Shown one piece after another: positions 8,215 to 9,536 of a stretch of DNA of 9,536 bases; within the stretch, counting starts at the first letter, position 1; each line of letters begins with the position of its first letter. The position numbers and the translations under genes were made by a program. Location of the stretch: NCBI GenBank assembly GCA_017515765.1, contig JAFWFF010000067.1, positions 1 to 9,536 on the forward strand, read 5' to 3'. The notes beneath the pieces were generated by a model that worked only from the letters and a program-made list of their open reading frames with translations, was not told where the DNA came from and searched no databases. This DNA is from Bacillota bacterium (GTDB lineage: Bacteria > Bacillota > Clostridia > Peptostreptococcales > Anaerovoracaceae).

Positions 8215-9118
8215 TCAAAAGATACAGCATCTGCGTCGTCGGGGCAGGCGACGTGGGAATAAACGCCGCCCTTGGCTTAAGGCTCATGGGCGGGGACATA
8301 CTGAGCGGGATAAGGATCTTCGATCCGGACGCTAGCGGGCAAAGAGGGCAGCGATGGAGCTCGGGCAGGTCGACTGGCCTGCCGGAGCGGGCCTTCCCGC
8401 GGTGGCTGCGGCTTTTTCGATGGATGAGGTGTTCGCGTCGGACGTGGTGCTCTTCACCGCGAGCCGGGGCGTGCCCGGGCTCGGGTCGGGCGTTGCGGAC
8501 GTGAGGCTTGCCCAGCTCGAGGCCAATGCCGGGATCGTGCGGATCTACGGAAAGGAAGCGCGGGAGCGCGGCTTTGACGGATACTTCTTCATCATGTCGG
8601 ATCCTGTCGACGATCTCTGCAACGTGATGCTGAGGTCGTCCGGAATGGATCCGGGAAGGATCAGGGGATTCGGACTCGGCGTCATGAACGCGAGAGCCAG
8701 GTACTACGCGGAGCGAGATCCGAGGTTCGCGTCCTATCTGACAGAGGGAAGGGCTTTCGGCCAGCACGGCGAAGGCCTGGTCCTCGCCAACAGTATAGCG
8801 GACTACGACGACGGACTGTCCCGCGAACTCACTTTGCTCGCGGCGAGAGCCAATCTCGAGGTGAGGGAACTGGGCTTCAAGCCGTTCATCGCGCCTGCCT
8901 TCTCATCCGGGGCGATCTCCGTCCTCGAGACGCTGAGGGGAGGATGGAACTACGGTTCTGTCTATATCGAGAGGCCTGAAGGCGGCTCGTTCTTCGGGAT
9001 GCTGAGCAGGCTCACACCTGACGGGCCGGAGTGCGAAGAAACTGCGCTTCCGGAGGCTTTGGCCGGGCGTATCGACGAATCATTCAGATCGCTGATCGAA
9101 AGGGATAAAGACCTATGA
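8211..9118 (+). CDS. Lactate/malate dehydrogenase family protein, frameshifted near base 8336
   Basis: Reading 8211-8335 in one frame and 8336-9118 in the frame one base back gives a continuous 302-residue protein, close to the usual 300-330 of the LDH/MDH family. The first part shows a Rossmann nucleotide site, VVGAGDVG (residues 9-16), and FDPD with Asp38 favouring NAD over NADP. The join reads DPDAS then RAKRAAMELGQ, as expected for the family. Further matches are VLFTASRGVPG (80-90, active-site loop), SDPVDDL (130-136, where NPVD is usual), ARAR (161-164, containing the likely substrate Arg162) and GQHGEG (184-189, catalytic His186). The usual catalytic Asp two residues before ARxR is Met159. 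ATG 8211 overlaps the stop of the giant gene (ATGA); ATG 8199, with GAGG at 8190-8193, is an alternative start. Without the shift, only a 254-residue product starting at 8354 and lacking the NAD-binding motif could be made. A sequencing or assembly error or a true mutation could explain the break. Confidence 0.75.
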
Positions 9119-9536
9119 TCTATGTTGTAAGACTTGCCAAGGACGCGCCTATGTCCGAGCGCCTCGAAGGCGTGCTGCGGGTTGCGCTTATCGGCAAAGA
9201 AGTGAGATATGTGGATACTCTTCCTGAGTTTAAAGCCCTGACCGCCGTGGGGACCAGGGGAGCGTTCCTGTTCGCCGTGAGCCTTCCTGAGAGCGGCTTC
9301 TCAGTCAAATGGACCGAGCTGATGTCGGTGCTGGCGGAGAACGTGAACGCTCTTGACGGTTGTTCGGGCGGGGTCGTGGTGGACGGCAGGGGAGAACTGT
9401 TCACCAAAGATATCGGACGCCGCCTCATCTTCCTTGCGAACAGAGCCGGCTGCGCCTTCCCCGGAAGGCCTCTGGTCGAGGCGACGGGCGAACTCTACAA
9501 TTTCAACACCGTTTCCAGGATCAAAGGGATCGACAA
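9115..9536 (+). CDS. Uncharacterised protein, N-terminal part (runs off window)
   Basis: The frame is open from ATG 9115 to the window edge (140 codons visible). The start overlaps the stop of the preceding gene as ATGA, and AGGG at 9101-9104 lies 10 nt upstream, so it belongs to the same coupled unit as the giant gene and the dehydrogenase-like gene. The visible protein begins MIYVVRLAKDAP. It alternates hydrophobic strands (AFLFAVSL, residues 50-57; SGGVVVDG, 84-91) with helical segments, as in a soluble alpha/beta fold. A distinctive segment, ANRAGCAFPGRPLVEATG (residues 108-125), has one Cys and Gly/Pro turns. No signal peptide is seen. It faintly recalls flavodoxin/NADPH-FMN-reductase-like proteins, but no flavin-binding motif can be pointed to, so no function is assigned. 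Codon use matches its neighbours. Confidence 0.8.
   Translation, partial: MIYVVRLAKDAPMSERLEGVLRVALIGKEVRYVDTLPEFKALTAVGTRGAFLFAVSLPESGFSVKWTELMSVLAENVNALDGCSGGVVVDGRGELFTKDIGRRLIFLANRAGCAFPGRPLVEATGELYNFNTVSRIKGID

Noticed and set aside
8331..8356. Programmed -1 ribosomal frameshifting in the dehydrogenase-like gene
   Set aside because: No slippery heptamer in the correct phase and no clear downstream stem-loop were seen; a single missing base explains the junction more simply.
8199..8504. Separate 101-residue protein starting at 8199
   Set aside because: Only its first 45 or so residues look like protein (Rossmann motif); the rest is Arg-rich out-of-frame sequence, and the dehydrogenase continues in another frame.
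9120..9428. Minus-strand open frame of 102 codons near the right edge
   Set aside because: It lies opposite the ATGA-coupled plus-strand gene at 9115, which has a ribosome binding site and continues to the window edge.

Overview
The window is a gene-dense, roughly 60% G+C bacterial segment with every real gene on the + strand. AGG/AGA arginine and ATA isoleucine codons are used freely throughout. A bacterial-type FtsH followed by a PucR-type regulator and a DusB-like enzyme suggests a high-GC member of the Clostridia (Bacillota), perhaps of the Family XIII / Anaerovoracaceae kind. That placement is inferred from gene content and family resemblance and is tentative.

Layout. 1-1176: C-terminal part of the membrane AAA+ protease FtsH; its start lies outside the window. 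1189-2406: a PucR/CdaR-type transcriptional regulator. 2403-3344: a tRNA-dihydrouridine synthase of the DusB kind, overlapping the regulator by 4 nt. 3345-3423: the only sizeable intergenic gap, holding a strong hairpin (3364-3392) with a short T-run, probably an intrinsic terminator, and a strong ribosome binding site. 3424-8214: a 1596-residue multidomain protein. It has an HD phosphohydrolase-like domain, a long helical HEAT-like region, a NadD-like nucleotidyltransferase domain, a possible GNAT-like segment and a C-terminal phosphoribosyltransferase-like domain. 8211-9118: a lactate/malate dehydrogenase family protein whose reading frame is broken by a one-base shift near 8336. 9115-9536: the N-terminal part of an unrecognised protein that runs off the window.

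The last three genes are joined by ATGA stop/start overlaps and look like one translationally coupled unit after the hairpin. They combine a nucleotide-handling giant protein, an NAD-binding dehydrogenase-like protein with altered active-site residues, and a protein of unknown function. The most interesting possibility is an uncharacterised nucleotide or NAD-type cofactor metabolism or signalling module, but substrates cannot be read from the sequence. No tRNA, rRNA, CRISPR array, insertion sequence or attachment site was seen.
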